The translations under genes were made by a program, and so were the position numbers. This document shows, one piece after another, positions 1 to 6,639 of a stretch of 11,473 bases of DNA (positions are counted from its first letter, which is position 1; every line of letters starts with the position of its first letter). Source of the DNA: Verrucomicrobiota bacterium (GTDB lineage Bacteria > Verrucomicrobiota > Verrucomicrobiia > Chthoniobacterales > UBA10450); contig QHRI01000074.1 in NCBI GenBank assembly GCA_003221375.1, forward strand, positions 1-11,473. The letters run 5' to 3'. Below the pieces are notes generated by a model. That model made no database searches. It saw only the letters and a program-made list of their open reading frames with translations, and was not told the DNA's origin.

Positions 1-2
1 AT

Positions 3-959
3 TTTGTGCGGGATCTGCGTTTTCTTCTCGATCAGTGGGCCCAAGTCGAGCAGTTCATTCGCGAGGAACCAGCCCCGTGCCGTCTCTTTGAGGAGCCGGA
101 TTTGATCGGGCGGACGGTGCGTGATTTTCTCACAGAGGAAATCGACGATGTCGTGTGCGATGACCGCGGATCAACAGAACGAATGATCGAAATGATCGGG
201 CAAATCTCCCGACGCGCCCGGAATCGGGTGCATCATTACGATAGCGCGATGCCGATCTTTGAAACGTACGGAGTGCAGAAGCAAATAGATGACGCTTTTC
301 ATCGCCAGGTCTGGCTGAAATGCGGCGGCTATATTGTGATCGACGAGACTGAAGCGCTGGTGGCTATCGACGTGAATACCGGCCGAAACAAAGGCGGACG
401 CGACGTCGAGAAAACAATTTTGCAGACGAACCTGGAAGCCGCGGATGAAATCGCGCGCCAGCTTCGCCTACGCAATATTGGTGGGCTGATCATAGCTGAT
501 TTCATCGACATGAAGAGCCGCAAAGACCAGCAGGCTGTTTACGGCTTGATGAAGGAGCGACTCAATCGCGACAAAGCCAAGACGCATATTCTTCCAATTT
601 CACAGCTGGGCCTGATGGAGATGACTCGCCAGAGAGCGCAGGAAAGCCTCAGCGACACGATTTACGAGAATTGTCCGTACTGCGGGGGGCGCGGCGTGGT
701 GAAAACTTCCATGACCACGAGCGTAGAATTGCATCGGACTCTCAATACCGTTATGCGCAAGTACCAGGAAAGCATTCACGATATCCGTGTAATTCTGAAT
801 CCAGGTGTACTGAAGCGGTTGAAGGAAGAAGATGAAGAACTACTGGTGGAGTTAGAGCGTCGCTACGCAGGCCGGCTCACCTTTCGCGGCGATCCCACGT
901 TTCACCACGAAAAGTTTGTAATTACCGACGCAAATACTGGCACGGAGCTCCACGCGTAA
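3..959 (+). CDS. rng: Ribonuclease E/G family endoribonuclease, C-terminal part of catalytic domain (5' end outside window)
   Basis: This is a single-strand-specific endoribonuclease of the RNase E/G family, acting in mRNA decay and in rRNA and tRNA processing in the cytoplasm. Counting from the GTG codon at 6, I see the DNase I-like subdomain with IDVNTG (D122) and IADFIDM (D165). These match the Mg-binding D303 and D346 of E. coli RNase E at a constant offset of 181. The zinc-link CPYC (C223, C226) matches C404/C407 at the same offset. About 180 residues, including the S1 RNA-binding domain, must therefore lie upstream of the window, so the GTG at 6 is not the true start and the frame is open to the edge. 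The protein ends about 90 residues after the zinc link, with no long RNase E-type scaffold tail. That favours RNase G or a minimal RNase E. No terminator is evident after the stop. Confidence 0.95.
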   Translation, partial: FVRDLRFLLDQWAQVEQFIREEPAPCRLFEEPDLIGRTVRDFLTEEIDDVVCDDRGSTERMIEMIGQISRRARNRVHHYDSAMPIFETYGVQKQIDDAFHRQVWLKCGGYIVIDETEALVAIDVNTGRNKGGRDVEKTILQTNLEAADEIARQLRLRNIGGLIIADFIDMKSRKDQQAVYGLMKERLNRDKAKTHILPISQLGLMEMTRQRAQESLSDTIYENCPYCGGRGVVKTSMTTSVELHRTLNTVMRKYQESIHDIRVILNPGVLKRLKEEDEELLVELERRYAGRLTFRGDPTFHHEKFVITDANTGTELHA

Positions 960-1001
960 GGCCGTGCCTCACACCAAATAATCCTTGCAATTCCTTGCAG
1001 C

Positions 1002-1030
1002 TTGTCCAAGAGTCGGGCATCCGGGGTAAT
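1002..1030 (+). promoter_or_regulatory. Possible sigma-70 promoter for the outer-membrane protein gene
   Basis: TTGTCC at 1002-1007 (4/6 to the -35 consensus) and GGTAAT at 1025-1030 (4/6 to the -10 consensus) are separated by 17 bases. They sit about 90 bases before the start of the downstream gene, in an otherwise non-coding 159-base gap. The -10 hexamer is also the left arm of a 6-bp inverted repeat (GGTAAT/ATTACC, 1025-1030 and 1044-1049). Prediction by eye only; other placements are possible. Confidence 0.3.
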
Positions 1031-1055
1031 GGCGAGTTTCGTAATTACCTTGCGA

Positions 1056-1077
1056 GCTCCAAAGGAGTGTTTGGAGC
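1056..1077 (+). promoter_or_regulatory. Stem-loop in the 5' leader of the outer-membrane protein gene
   Basis: A perfect 8-bp stem, GCTCCAAA (1056-1063) with TTTGGAGC (1070-1077), closes a 6-base loop GGAGTG. It is not followed by a T-run, so it is not a terminator. It ends about 30 bases before the ribosome binding site of the barrel gene. A 5' stem-loop could stabilise the mRNA or take part in translational control. The structure is visible; the role is inference. Confidence 0.4.
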
Positions 1078-1118
1078 ATAGAAACTGAGGAGAAAGACTT
1101 AACCAAAGGAGAAATAAG

Positions 1119-1802
1119 ATGAAGAAATCAGTGTTGGGGCTGTTATGCATCGCTGCAATCACTTCTGCAGCGGTTGCAGGGACGGAGACTTATTCTGGAA
1201 AGGAAATGAAACAGGTGGCGCCGCCACCTTGTCCGCAATGGTACGCAGACAACGAGTTTAACGTGAGTTTGTGGGGCACTTACATTTTCACGGGAAATAG
1301 TTGGCAAAATGATCGCTACCTCGAATCGGATCACGCCTTCGGCGGTGGCATGGACCTCAAATACTTTTTTCACCGGTACTTCGGTGTCGGTATTGAGGGA
1401 TGGGCGGTAGATGCGAGGCGCTCATTTGAGGATGTCTTTGTCGATCTTAACAACGGCGTGTTTTCCGACACAACTCGACATGAGAGCCGCGCTGTGGGTT
1501 CTGTGTTAGGCACATTGACGCTGCGCTACCCAATCCCGTGCACCCGATTCTCGCCCTACATTTTTGGTGGAGGCGGCGGAATCTTTGGCGGCGGCGAAAA
1601 GACGAACGTTGTTGCGAACGACGGAATCATTCGCACTGAACAAACCGGTTCCGAGACACGGGCAATCGGCCAGGTCGGCGGCGGCATGGAAGTTCGCATG
1701 ACTCCGCACATTGGCTGGGTCAGCGATTTCAGCTGGAATTTCGTGGACGGATCGCATAACAACTTTGGAATGGTTCGCACCGGAGTTAATTTCGCGTTCT
1801 AG
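1119..1802 (+). CDS. Outer-membrane beta-barrel protein (porin/OmpA-like fold)
   Basis: A 227-residue exported protein. Residues 1-20 form a clear Sec signal peptide (MKK, hydrophobic core, AVA before the cleavage site). The mature part has alternating amphipathic strands rich in aromatic residues and glycine (for example NVSLWGTYIF, FGVGIEGWAV, TLRYPIP), a glycine-rich hairpin at 149-159, and a C-terminal phenylalanine (NFAF). That terminal residue is the usual signal for BAM-dependent outer-membrane assembly. The size suits an 8-stranded barrel. The start is well set by an AAAGGAG ribosome binding site with GGAG 7 bases before the ATG, one of the few good Shine-Dalgarno sites here. The gene stands alone between a leader with hairpins and a strong terminator, so it looks monocistronic. 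Ligand or structural role is unknown. From memory, similar short barrel proteins occur as paralogues in Verrucomicrobiota. Confidence 0.85.
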   Translation: MKKSVLGLLCIAAITSAAVAGTETYSGKEMKQVAPPPCPQWYADNEFNVSLWGTYIFTGNSWQNDRYLESDHAFGGGMDLKYFFHRYFGVGIEGWAVDARRSFEDVFVDLNNGVFSDTTRHESRAVGSVLGTLTLRYPIPCTRFSPYIFGGGGGIFGGGEKTNVVANDGIIRTEQTGSETRAIGQVGGGMEVRMTPHIGWVSDFSWNFVDGSHNNFGMVRTGVNFAF

Positions 1803-1825
1803 CGAACCGAGAATCGTATTTACCA

Positions 1826-1860
1826 AAGCGGCGTCCGACGTTTCGGACGCCGCTTCTTTT
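1826..1860 (+). terminator. Rho-independent terminator after the outer-membrane protein gene
   Basis: A 13-bp perfect stem (1826-1838 with 1843-1855; core GCGGCGTCCGA/TCGGACGCCGC) closes a 4-base loop CGTT. It is followed by CTTTT. It begins 23 bases after the stop codon and separates this gene from thiH. Confidence 0.9.
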
Positions 1861-1911
1861 GTACAAATGCGTCTGAATTTTCGAATGCGCGAAAAACAGC
1901 AACACTGAGTC

Positions 1912-1948
1912 TGACGTTGGCAAGCGCTATTGGCGTTTGCGAACGTTG
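1912..1948 (+). promoter_or_regulatory. Long stem-loop in the thiH leader
   Basis: The inner stem is GCAAGCGC (1920-1927) with GCGTTTGC (1933-1940), 8 bp with one G-U and loop TATTG. The outer stem is ACGTT (1914-1918) with AACGT (1942-1946), extendable by two wobble pairs, with a single G-G mismatch between the two stems. It ends about 22 bases before the ATG of thiH and has no T-run. The gap shows none of the conserved TPP riboswitch (THI-box) segments I know. A role in controlling thiH is inference. Confidence 0.4.
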
Positions 1949-1970
1949 TTGTGCGCACGAAATTATAGTC

Positions 1971-3095
1971 ATGTCGTTTGTCGAAACGCTGGACAATCTG
2001 GCACTGAAGAAATCGGAGCTGGTCGACCAGTTCAAGCATCTGATCGCGCAGAAATCAGACCGGCAGCTTGAGGCGATGGCCCAGGCTTCTCGCTCGATCA
2101 CTCTGCGAAACTTTGGACGGACGATGCGTCTGTTTGCTCCGCTGTATCTTTCCAACGAATGCATCAACAATTGCCGGTATTGTGGCTTCTCACGCGATAA
2201 TCCGATCCTCCGCGTCACGCTTGATGTCGACGAAGTAGTAGCGGAAGCACAGCATCTTGCCCGCCAGGGATTTCGTCAGATTCTTCTTGTCACCGGCGAG
2301 CATCCAAAGTTTGCGGGCCGCGATTATCTTGCCGAATGCGTTCGCGCGCTTGCTCCCGATTTTTCGTCGATTTCCATTGAGGTAGGTCCGATGAAAACTG
2401 AGGATTATCTCCCGGTTGTCGAGGCGGGCGCAGAAGGGCTTGTCGTTTATCAGGAGACGTACAATCGCGGCATTTATACCGAAATGCATACCGCTGGGCC
2501 GAAACGGGATTTCAATTTTCGCCTCGATTGCGTCGAACGCGGTTACGCGGCCGGTTTTCGACGCCTCGGCATCGGCGCGCTGATTGGTTTATCGCGCTGG
2601 CAGGATGAAGCGATCGCGCTCGCGGCGCATTTGGAACATTTGTTCAAACACTGCTGGCAGGCGCAAATCACGGTAAGTTTGCCGCGGTTGCGCCCTGCAG
2701 CTGGCGGATTTCATCCCCTTTTTTCGATGACGGATCGCGAACTAGTGCAACTCGTTTGCGCGTTGCGAATTTCTTTCCCCCAGTTAGGAATCGTGCTTAG
2801 CACACGCGAGCGCGCATCTCTGCGGGATTCGCTGGCGCTAATTGGTGTAACGATGATGAGCGCTGGCAGCCACACTGAACCCGGCGGTTATACACGGCAA
2901 GGGCGCGAACATCTTCATCGCACGGTGCGCGGTCGTATCGTTGCGCCCGAATACCAGGACGGGGAAGATGAGCTTGCCACCGGTCAATTTGAGATTAGCG
3001 ACGAACGTTCCCCGGCTGAAGTCGCCGCAGTCCTACGCCGCCGCGGACTTGAACCGGTGTGGAAAGATTGGGACCAAGCCCTTTGCGGTGCATGA
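1971..3095 (+). CDS. thiH: 2-iminoacetate synthase ThiH (radical SAM, tyrosine lyase)
   Basis: ThiH cleaves L-tyrosine to 2-iminoacetate (dehydroglycine) and p-cresol, supplying the glycine-derived unit of the thiamine thiazole ring in anaerobic-type pathways. The 374-residue protein carries the radical-SAM cluster motif CINNCRYC (C64, C68, C71) followed by GFS, in the family context LYLSNECINN. It also has the ThiH signatures VVYQETYN (159-166) and LSTRERASLRD (276-286). Length agrees with the family (about 370-380). I chose the ATG at 1971 because homology begins there. The longer TTG reading from 1917 would add 18 unrelated residues and run through a strong leader hairpin. No good Shine-Dalgarno site precedes the ATG. 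The stop overlaps the start of thiS (ATGA), which implies translational coupling. Confidence 0.95.
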   Translation: MSFVETLDNLALKKSELVDQFKHLIAQKSDRQLEAMAQASRSITLRNFGRTMRLFAPLYLSNECINNCRYCGFSRDNPILRVTLDVDEVVAEAQHLARQGFRQILLVTGEHPKFAGRDYLAECVRALAPDFSSISIEVGPMKTEDYLPVVEAGAEGLVVYQETYNRGIYTEMHTAGPKRDFNFRLDCVERGYAAGFRRLGIGALIGLSRWQDEAIALAAHLEHLFKHCWQAQITVSLPRLRPAAGGFHPLFSMTDRELVQLVCALRISFPQLGIVLSTRERASLRDSLALIGVTMMSAGSHTEPGGYTRQGREHLHRTVRGRIVAPEYQDGEDELATGQFEISDERSPAEVAAVLRRRGLEPVWKDWDQALCGA

Positions 3096-3292
3096 CGATC
3101 TCACTCAATGGCGAATCCGTCGATTCCCGCGAGGCCAGAACGATCGCGGAGCTAATCGATCGTTATCAATTGCCACCGCAATCGATTTTGGTGGAGCACA
3201 ACGGTCTCGCCGTGCATCGACACGAATGGGCAGAGCGGCCACTATCTGAAGGCGACCGTGTCGAATTCATCCGTGTCGTCGCCGGCGGTTAG
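3092..3292 (+). CDS. thiS: Sulfur carrier protein ThiS
   Basis: A 66-residue ubiquitin-fold sulfur carrier. Its C-terminal Gly-Gly is adenylated and converted to a thiocarboxylate that donates sulfur to the thiazole ring at thiazole synthase (ThiG). The sequence shows the typical beginning MTISLNGE, the ARTIAELIDRYQL helix, LVEHNGLAVHR, and the closing GDRVEFIRVVAGG. The ATG at 3092 overlaps the thiH stop by 4 bases (ATGA). A longer reading from 3059 is possible but adds residues foreign to the family. thiG does not follow: the next gene is convergent and begins 25 bases later. ThiG, and the ThiF-type activating enzyme, must therefore be encoded elsewhere. Confidence 0.93.
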   Translation: MTISLNGESVDSREARTIAELIDRYQLPPQSILVEHNGLAVHRHEWAERPLSEGDRVEFIRVVAGG

Positions 3293-3317
3293 ATGCTTGT
3301 TAAAGCGTTTCTTGTCA

Positions 3318-4721
3318 TCAAATCTGATGAGCGCTCTTTACTACGACGCGCATTCCGTCTGTTTGAAGAACCATGACAGGGGTTTGCGGAGCAATGAATT
3401 CGCCTTCGGTGACAACGTCCACGACGTGATCGGCGAAACGCGCTTTACCGCTGGGTCGTAACACCGTAACTGCGGTGCCCTGCGTTCCGGGTGTGAGTGT
3501 CAGCGCGGTCGCGAACTGTCGCGGCACCCCGGCCAGCGATGGCCCGGGAGGATTTGAATCCATTAAGGCGAATCGACGGTAAATGCTCGTGCGCGGCAGA
3601 TAGCGCGCGAGAAGAGCGATTACGATAAATGAGCCGATGATCGCGATGAACATGTTAAGCAGCGGGATAGCGAGCATCTTACCAGTTGGGAAAAAGTTTT
3701 GGCCGGGATAACGATCGACCATCGTCCAGAGCAAGGACGCGAGCATGAGAAATACACCAACGACACCGAAGATGATCGTGCTATGTGCGAAGAACAATAT
3801 CTCGATCAAGACGAGAACCATTCCGAGAATAAAGAGCGCAACCACCTCCCAGCCGGCGAGGCCGGCCAGGTAATGCCCAAGGAAAAAGAGCGCGAAACAA
3901 ATCACCGAGATTACTCCTGGCCACGTCACGCCAGGAATTTTAAATTCCAGATACGCACCGAGGATTCCTCCCAGCAGAAGCAGTGGCGCAAGGGCTGTGA
4001 TCCAAAACGCGAACTGCTCGAAACCAGTCGGCTCGATCGTGACTTCGTTTCCTTTGAGACCGGCTTTTTTGATGAGATCATCCACCGAATCGGCGACGCC
4101 CTCTGCGAGTAACGGTTTGCCATTGATCCGTTCAGTCGCTTCCTGGGCATTCAGAGTTAGTACCGCTCCTTTCGGGTGAACGATCCGGTCGCCGATTTTT
4201 ACTTCCTTGTCCTTGTTCATGAACGCCTCGGCGACATCGGGATTGTGCCCACTCTTGGTCGCGGAACCACGGATGAGCGCCGACCAATACGAAATCGTTT
4301 TCTCTTTTGCCGTCGCAGGAAGATCTTCGCCCGTAGAGAGGATGGGCGCGGCCGCGCCAATTGCGCTGACCGGCGCCATGAAGATGTGTTGTGTGGCAAG
4401 AGCGATAAGTGAACCGGCGGACCCGGCGTTTGTGTTGATGAATGTGTAGGTCGGGATTTTTGTTTGATTAAGTACATTTACGATGTCGGTCGCTGTATCG
4501 AGGCGGCCCCCGTAGGTATTCATGTCGAAAATGATCGCGGACGCTTCGTTGCTCTCGGCTGTTTTCACAGCGCGACGCAGGAACGCGAGAAGCGAAGGCG
4601 CAACTTCGCCATGCAGCGGCACGACCACCACATCGCCTTTGTCAATCGCCTCGCTCGCCTGAGCGGGTGCCGTTGCCGTCGCCAAGCAAGACACGACGGC
4701 GATCCATAAATGCTTTCTCAT
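3318..4721 (-). CDS. nfeD: NfeD-family membrane-bound serine protease (ClpP-class, long form)
   Basis: A 467-residue long-form NfeD protein. The family pairs an extracytoplasmic ClpP-like Ser/Lys protease with membrane helices and an OB-fold, and usually acts with stomatin/SPFH proteins in membrane quality control. Residues 1-23 are a signal peptide (MRKHLWIAVV...AQAS). The protease domain spans about 29-225, with FDMNTYGGRLDTA, the nucleophile motif NAGSAGSLIALA (S101 probable) and a candidate general base K141 (AKEKTIS), spaced about as in archaeal PH1510-N. Hydrophobic helices lie at about 240-258, 266-288, 293-335 and 350-372. The C-terminal OB-like NfeD domain is at about 400-467. The ATG at 4721 was chosen because the signal peptide begins there; an upstream reading to 4805 adds 28 poor residues and overlaps dnaG. 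No SPFH partner gene is adjacent. Confidence 0.9.
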   Translation of the reverse strand: MRKHLWIAVVSCLATATAPAQASEAIDKGDVVVVPLHGEVAPSLLAFLRRAVKTAESNEASAIIFDMNTYGGRLDTATDIVNVLNQTKIPTYTFINTNAGSAGSLIALATQHIFMAPVSAIGAAAPILSTGEDLPATAKEKTISYWSALIRGSATKSGHNPDVAEAFMNKDKEVKIGDRIVHPKGAVLTLNAQEATERINGKPLLAEGVADSVDDLIKKAGLKGNEVTIEPTGFEQFAFWITALAPLLLLGGILGAYLEFKIPGVTWPGVISVICFALFFLGHYLAGLAGWEVVALFILGMVLVLIEILFFAHSTIIFGVVGVFLMLASLLWTMVDRYPGQNFFPTGKMLAIPLLNMFIAIIGSFIVIALLARYLPRTSIYRRFALMDSNPPGPSLAGVPRQFATALTLTPGTQGTAVTVLRPSGKARFADHVVDVVTEGEFIAPQTPVMVLQTDGMRVVVKSAHQI

Positions 4722-4749
4722 CACTTGGACACCGACTTGCACTGCGTTA

Positions 4750-4775
4750 GTTTGGCATCGCTTCAAAAGCCAAAC
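4750..4775. promoter_or_regulatory. Inverted repeat in the nfeD/dnaG divergent promoter region
   Basis: GTTTGGC (4750-4756) and GCCAAAC (4769-4775) form a perfect 7-bp inverted repeat with a 12-base spacer. It lies in the middle of the 77-base region between the divergent starts of nfeD (4721) and dnaG (4799). Position and symmetry suit an operator shared by both promoters, or an mRNA hairpin. Just downstream, AATAAT at 4784-4789 resembles a -10 box, but it would place the transcript start only a few bases before the dnaG ATG. Function is inferred. Confidence 0.35.
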
Positions 4776-4798
4776 GAGGCAAAAATAATCAGGCGCGC

Positions 4799-6628
4799 AT
4801 GGCAACGATCCCTTCGGAAACGATCGAGCAAATTGCTGCCGCGAACGATATTGTCGACGTGATCGGCTCGTACTTTCCGCTCAAGCGCGCGGGAGCGAAT
4901 TTCAGGGCGCTCTGTCCGTTTCATCAGGAGAAAACGCCTTCGTTCATGGTCAGTCCGAGCCGGCAGACCTTCCATTGTTTTGGCTGTGGCGCGGGCGGGA
5001 GCGTTTTTCGCTTCGTCATGGACTATGAGCATACCGATTTTCCGTCGGCCGTTCGCAAGCTGGGTGCACGGGTGGGAATTTCGGTAATAGAGGAGCGCGC
5101 CGCGGCCGATGAAGATCGACGATATGAGGCGCGCAGGATACTGCTGAAATTGCACGCCGATGCTGCCGAATGGTTTCACGAAAATCTGCTGAAAAAAGAT
5201 GTCGGGGAGCCAGCGCGAAAATACTTAAAACAGCGCGGGGTTACGGCGGAAATCGCCAAACATTGGCAGCTTGGTTATGCCCCAGATGAGTGGGACGGAT
5301 TTGGCAAATGGGCACGCGCGCAGGGCTACCATGCTCGCGACCTCATTACCAGCGGCCTCGTAAAAACAAGGGATGACGCAGAAACTCCGCCGGAAGAGAG
5401 CTCAAGGGCGTACGATCGCTTTCGTGGCCGCATTATATTTCCAATTTATGATTACCGCACAGGTGAAATAATTGCCTTCAGTGGACGCCTTCTGAAGAAT
5501 GCGGAGGGAGCGGCGAAATATTTGAATTCTCCAGAGACGCCGCTTTTCCGAAAGGGCAACGTTCTTTTTGGCCTGCACAAATCCAAACGTGCGTTGATCG
5601 AGGCGAACTGCGCTGTTGTGTGCGAGGGGCAGCTGGATTTGATAAGTTTGTTTGAGACAGGAATCACAAACGTGGTTGCGCCGCAGGGAACCGCGTTTAC
5701 AGAAAATCAGGCACGGGTTTTGAAACGCTTCGTCAACGAAGTGATTCTTTGCTTCGATGCCGACGCAGCTGGTCGAAAGGCGGCCGAACGCTCTCTCGAT
5801 GCGTTACTGCAAAACGACTTGATTGTACGAGTGGCCGAGATGCCAGCAGGAGAGGATCCCGACTCGCTAGTCCGGCGCGAAGGGAAAGAGGCATTTGAGA
5901 GCCGCGTTACGGGCGCGCGAGATTTTTTCGATTACTGGATCGAGCGTGAGACCGCGGGCGTTAATCTGACCTCCTTGGGTGCCAAGATGCAACTGGCTAG
6001 AAGTTTGGCCGAGACGGTTTCGCACGTGCGCGACCCCCTGATGCGTGGAGAAGTGGTGAACCGAGTGAGCGCGCGCCTGGGTGTCACCACTCAGGACTTT
6101 GAATCGCTTGTAGCCAAGCAAAGAAGCGAACCACTTCGGTCAGGCGTTCAATCTGGGCCAGATGATACTCGTAAAACCACTGCCATGCCGCGCCACGATA
6201 TCGCTATGCTTTGCCTTCTGGCGTTGCGAGACAAAAAAGCGAGAGAATTCCTTTGCGGACAAAATTGGCGCGAGGTTTTGGGGCAGGTCCCAGATGGAGA
6301 AATTCTGGTCCGCATTCTCAAAAGCGACCTGCGCCCGGACGAGGCCGCCTCACTTAATGCCTTTATGGTCACGCTCTCCCCACCGGAGGAGCGACTGGTC
6401 TCTTCGTGGCTGCTGCAAAGGGTGCCGCCTAATGCTGGGGCGATGGTCGAAAGATGGTGGCTGGGCATTCGCCAAGCCGTCTTGCGCCGCCAACTTGATG
6501 TCGCCGCAAACCAAATAAAACTCCCCAATCTGAGCACCGGAGACGTCGTAAATTTGCAGAAACAAATCCTTGACCTACAGGAGCAGCTCCACGAGCTTTC
6601 CCGGCCTGGCGGCCCGGGCGACAATTAG
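4799..6628 (+). CDS. dnaG: DNA primase DnaG
   Basis: Synthesises RNA primers for chromosome replication together with the replicative helicase. The 609-residue protein has the usual order. The N-terminal CHC2 zinc finger has C39, H42, C60 and C63 ([11 protein letters not shown]...[10 protein letters not shown]). The catalytic core follows, with RIIFPIYD and AFSGR at about 211-230. The Toprim domain has E276 and D280 in CEGQLDLI and the metal-binding pair D320/D322 in FDADAAGR. The C-terminal region (about 450-609) is poorly conserved to the eye and should hold the helicase-binding part. One small departure: the common EGYMD motif reads EGQLD, but the metal-binding acidic residues are kept. 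Length is normal (E. coli 581). No strong Shine-Dalgarno site precedes the ATG. rpoD follows closely, as in the macromolecular-synthesis operon, but rpsU is not in front. Confidence 0.96.
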   Translation: MATIPSETIEQIAAANDIVDVIGSYFPLKRAGANFRALCPFHQEKTPSFMVSPSRQTFHCFGCGAGGSVFRFVMDYEHTDFPSAVRKLGARVGISVIEERAAADEDRRYEARRILLKLHADAAEWFHENLLKKDVGEPARKYLKQRGVTAEIAKHWQLGYAPDEWDGFGKWARAQGYHARDLITSGLVKTRDDAETPPEESSRAYDRFRGRIIFPIYDYRTGEIIAFSGRLLKNAEGAAKYLNSPETPLFRKGNVLFGLHKSKRALIEANCAVVCEGQLDLISLFETGITNVVAPQGTAFTENQARVLKRFVNEVILCFDADAAGRKAAERSLDALLQNDLIVRVAEMPAGEDPDSLVRREGKEAFESRVTGARDFFDYWIERETAGVNLTSLGAKMQLARSLAETVSHVRDPLMRGEVVNRVSARLGVTTQDFESLVAKQRSEPLRSGVQSGPDDTRKTTAMPRHDIAMLCLLALRDKKAREFLCGQNWREVLGQVPDGEILVRILKSDLRPDEAASLNAFMVTLSPPEERLVSSWLLQRVPPNAGAMVERWWLGIRQAVLRRQLDVAANQIKLPNLSTGDVVNLQKQILDLQEQLHELSRPGGPGDN

Positions 6629-6639
6629 TTGTCGATCCA

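Noticed and set aside
1861..1970. TPP riboswitch before thiH
   Set aside because: Looked for the conserved THI-box segments (CTGAGA-type and the TGATCTGGATAAT-like core) and found none.
1506..2039. Minus-strand 177-codon frame across the barrel gene, its terminator and the thiH start
   Set aside because: It runs through a clear terminator hairpin and two real genes and shows no recognisable protein features.
3699..4112. Plus-strand 137-codon charged frame inside nfeD
   Set aside because: It is a shadow of the membrane-helix region of nfeD; its charged composition mirrors hydrophobic codons.
4763..5179. Minus-strand frame over the start of dnaG
   Set aside because: It is a shadow of the conserved DnaG zinc-finger region.
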